Below are positions 5,518 through 5,719 of a stretch of DNA of 5,719 nt, in pieces. Position numbers and translations under genes: made by a program. The first letter of the stretch is position 1. Each line of letters starts with the position of its first letter. Origin of the DNA: Candidatus Rifleibacteriota bacterium. GTDB taxonomy: Bacteria > Riflebacteria > Ozemobacteria > Ozemobacterales > Ozemobacteraceae. The notes below the pieces were generated by a model. It searched no databases, was not told where the DNA came from, and was given only the letters and a program-made list of their open reading frames with translations. The stretch lies in contig JAKJFO010000248.1 in assembly GCA_022704885.1 (NCBI GenBank), positions 1-5,719 on the forward strand. The letters run 5' to 3'.

Positions 5518-5719
5518 TCAACCTCCGGTTTCTGAAAACAGGGCTGTGCCAATGCGTACTATGGTCGCACCCTCAGCAATCGCCAGGGCGAAATCGCCCG
5601 ACATACCCATAGACAGGTGCTCGGCCCGATAAGCGATACCCTGCAGATCACGACTGCGTTCAAACAGTTCATGTAACCGTCGGAAGCAGCCCCTGACAAT
5701 ATCTTCATCAGCAACAAAC
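5518..5719 (-). CDS. yggS: YggS/PLPBP family PLP homeostasis protein, C-terminal part
   Basis: The last 66 residues are visible; the start lies beyond the right edge. The family's diagnostic C-terminal stretch is present: LSMGMSGDFALAIAEG followed by TIVRIGTALF. It includes the Ser and Gly loop that binds the PLP phosphate and the VRIG strand. YggS/PLPBP is a cytosolic alanine-racemase-fold (type III) PLP carrier that maintains free PLP and affects amino-acid and 2-oxoacid balance; it has no known catalytic turnover. The PLP lysine lies in the missing N-terminal part and cannot be checked. The stop TGA (5520-5518) is 2 bases upstream of the yggT ATG, and the yggT RBS lies inside the last yggS codons, so the two are one operon and translationally linked. 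Confidence 0.93.
   Translation of the reverse strand, partial: FVADEDIVRGCFRRLHELFERSRDLQGIAYRAEHLSMGMSGDFALAIAEGATIVRIGTALFSETGG
5522..5526 (-). promoter_or_regulatory. Ribosome binding site of yggT inside the yggS 3' end
   Basis: On the minus strand GGAGG sits 6 bases before ATG 5515, within the final Gly-Gly codons of yggS. It decides the yggT start against TTG 5521. Confidence 0.85.

Noticed and set aside
4985..5632. 215-aa plus-strand frame across the end of the metallopeptidase gene and the yggT/yggS region
   Set aside because: It is out of frame with the metallopeptidase and antisense to two recognised genes. It shows no family signal and has Arg/Gln/Pro-rich shadow composition.
1..5719. 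CRISPR arrays, insertion sequences, tRNAs, rRNAs, phage or defence genes
   Set aside because: No spaced direct repeats, terminal inverted repeats, cloverleaf or transposase/defence motifs were seen on either strand.

Overview
This window reads as ordinary-density bacterial chromosome: mid-GC, short intergenic gaps, strong GGAG-type ribosome binding sites and clean rho-independent terminators. It has no mobile element, CRISPR array, tRNA or rRNA that I can see. The phylum cannot be fixed from the sequence. HEAT-repeat and TPR/metallopeptidase proteins, plus a small protein with a PID...IDI layout, hint at a deep-branching Gram-negative-type lineage (Riflebacteria-like is my guess, low confidence).

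Layout. The window opens with the last 69 codons of a HEAT-repeat protein, closed by a near-perfect terminator (226-262). A roughly 395-base AT-rich gap follows. It contains a 16-bp palindrome at 289-304 that differs at one base from the canonical chromosomal ParB-binding parS site. It also holds weak promoter-like elements and several small dyads. Next is a class III aminotransferase-fold protein (658-1866). Its PLP chemistry appears to have been lost: the Schiff-base lysine, the N1-binding aspartate and the phosphate-cup motif are all replaced, which suggests a pseudoenzyme. About 130 bases later comes a complete, intact alpha-D-phosphohexomutase (phosphoglucomutase/phosphomannomutase; 1997-3412) with its own terminator.

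A two-gene unit follows. A 110-aa, highly charged, probably disordered protein (3554-3886) overlaps by ATGA a secreted TPR protein with a C-terminal HExxH...E peptidase-MA-like zinc metallopeptidase domain (3883-5241). Converging on it from the right, on the minus strand, are yggT (YlmG-type membrane protein) and the C-terminal end of yggS (PLP homeostasis protein, running off the window). They are separated by 2 bases and share a small hairpin with the end of the metallopeptidase gene.

Apart from the coupled pair and the yggS-yggT operon, the genes look independently transcribed and do not form one obvious pathway. The two most noteworthy items are the candidate parS site and the aminotransferase-like protein without its catalytic lysine.
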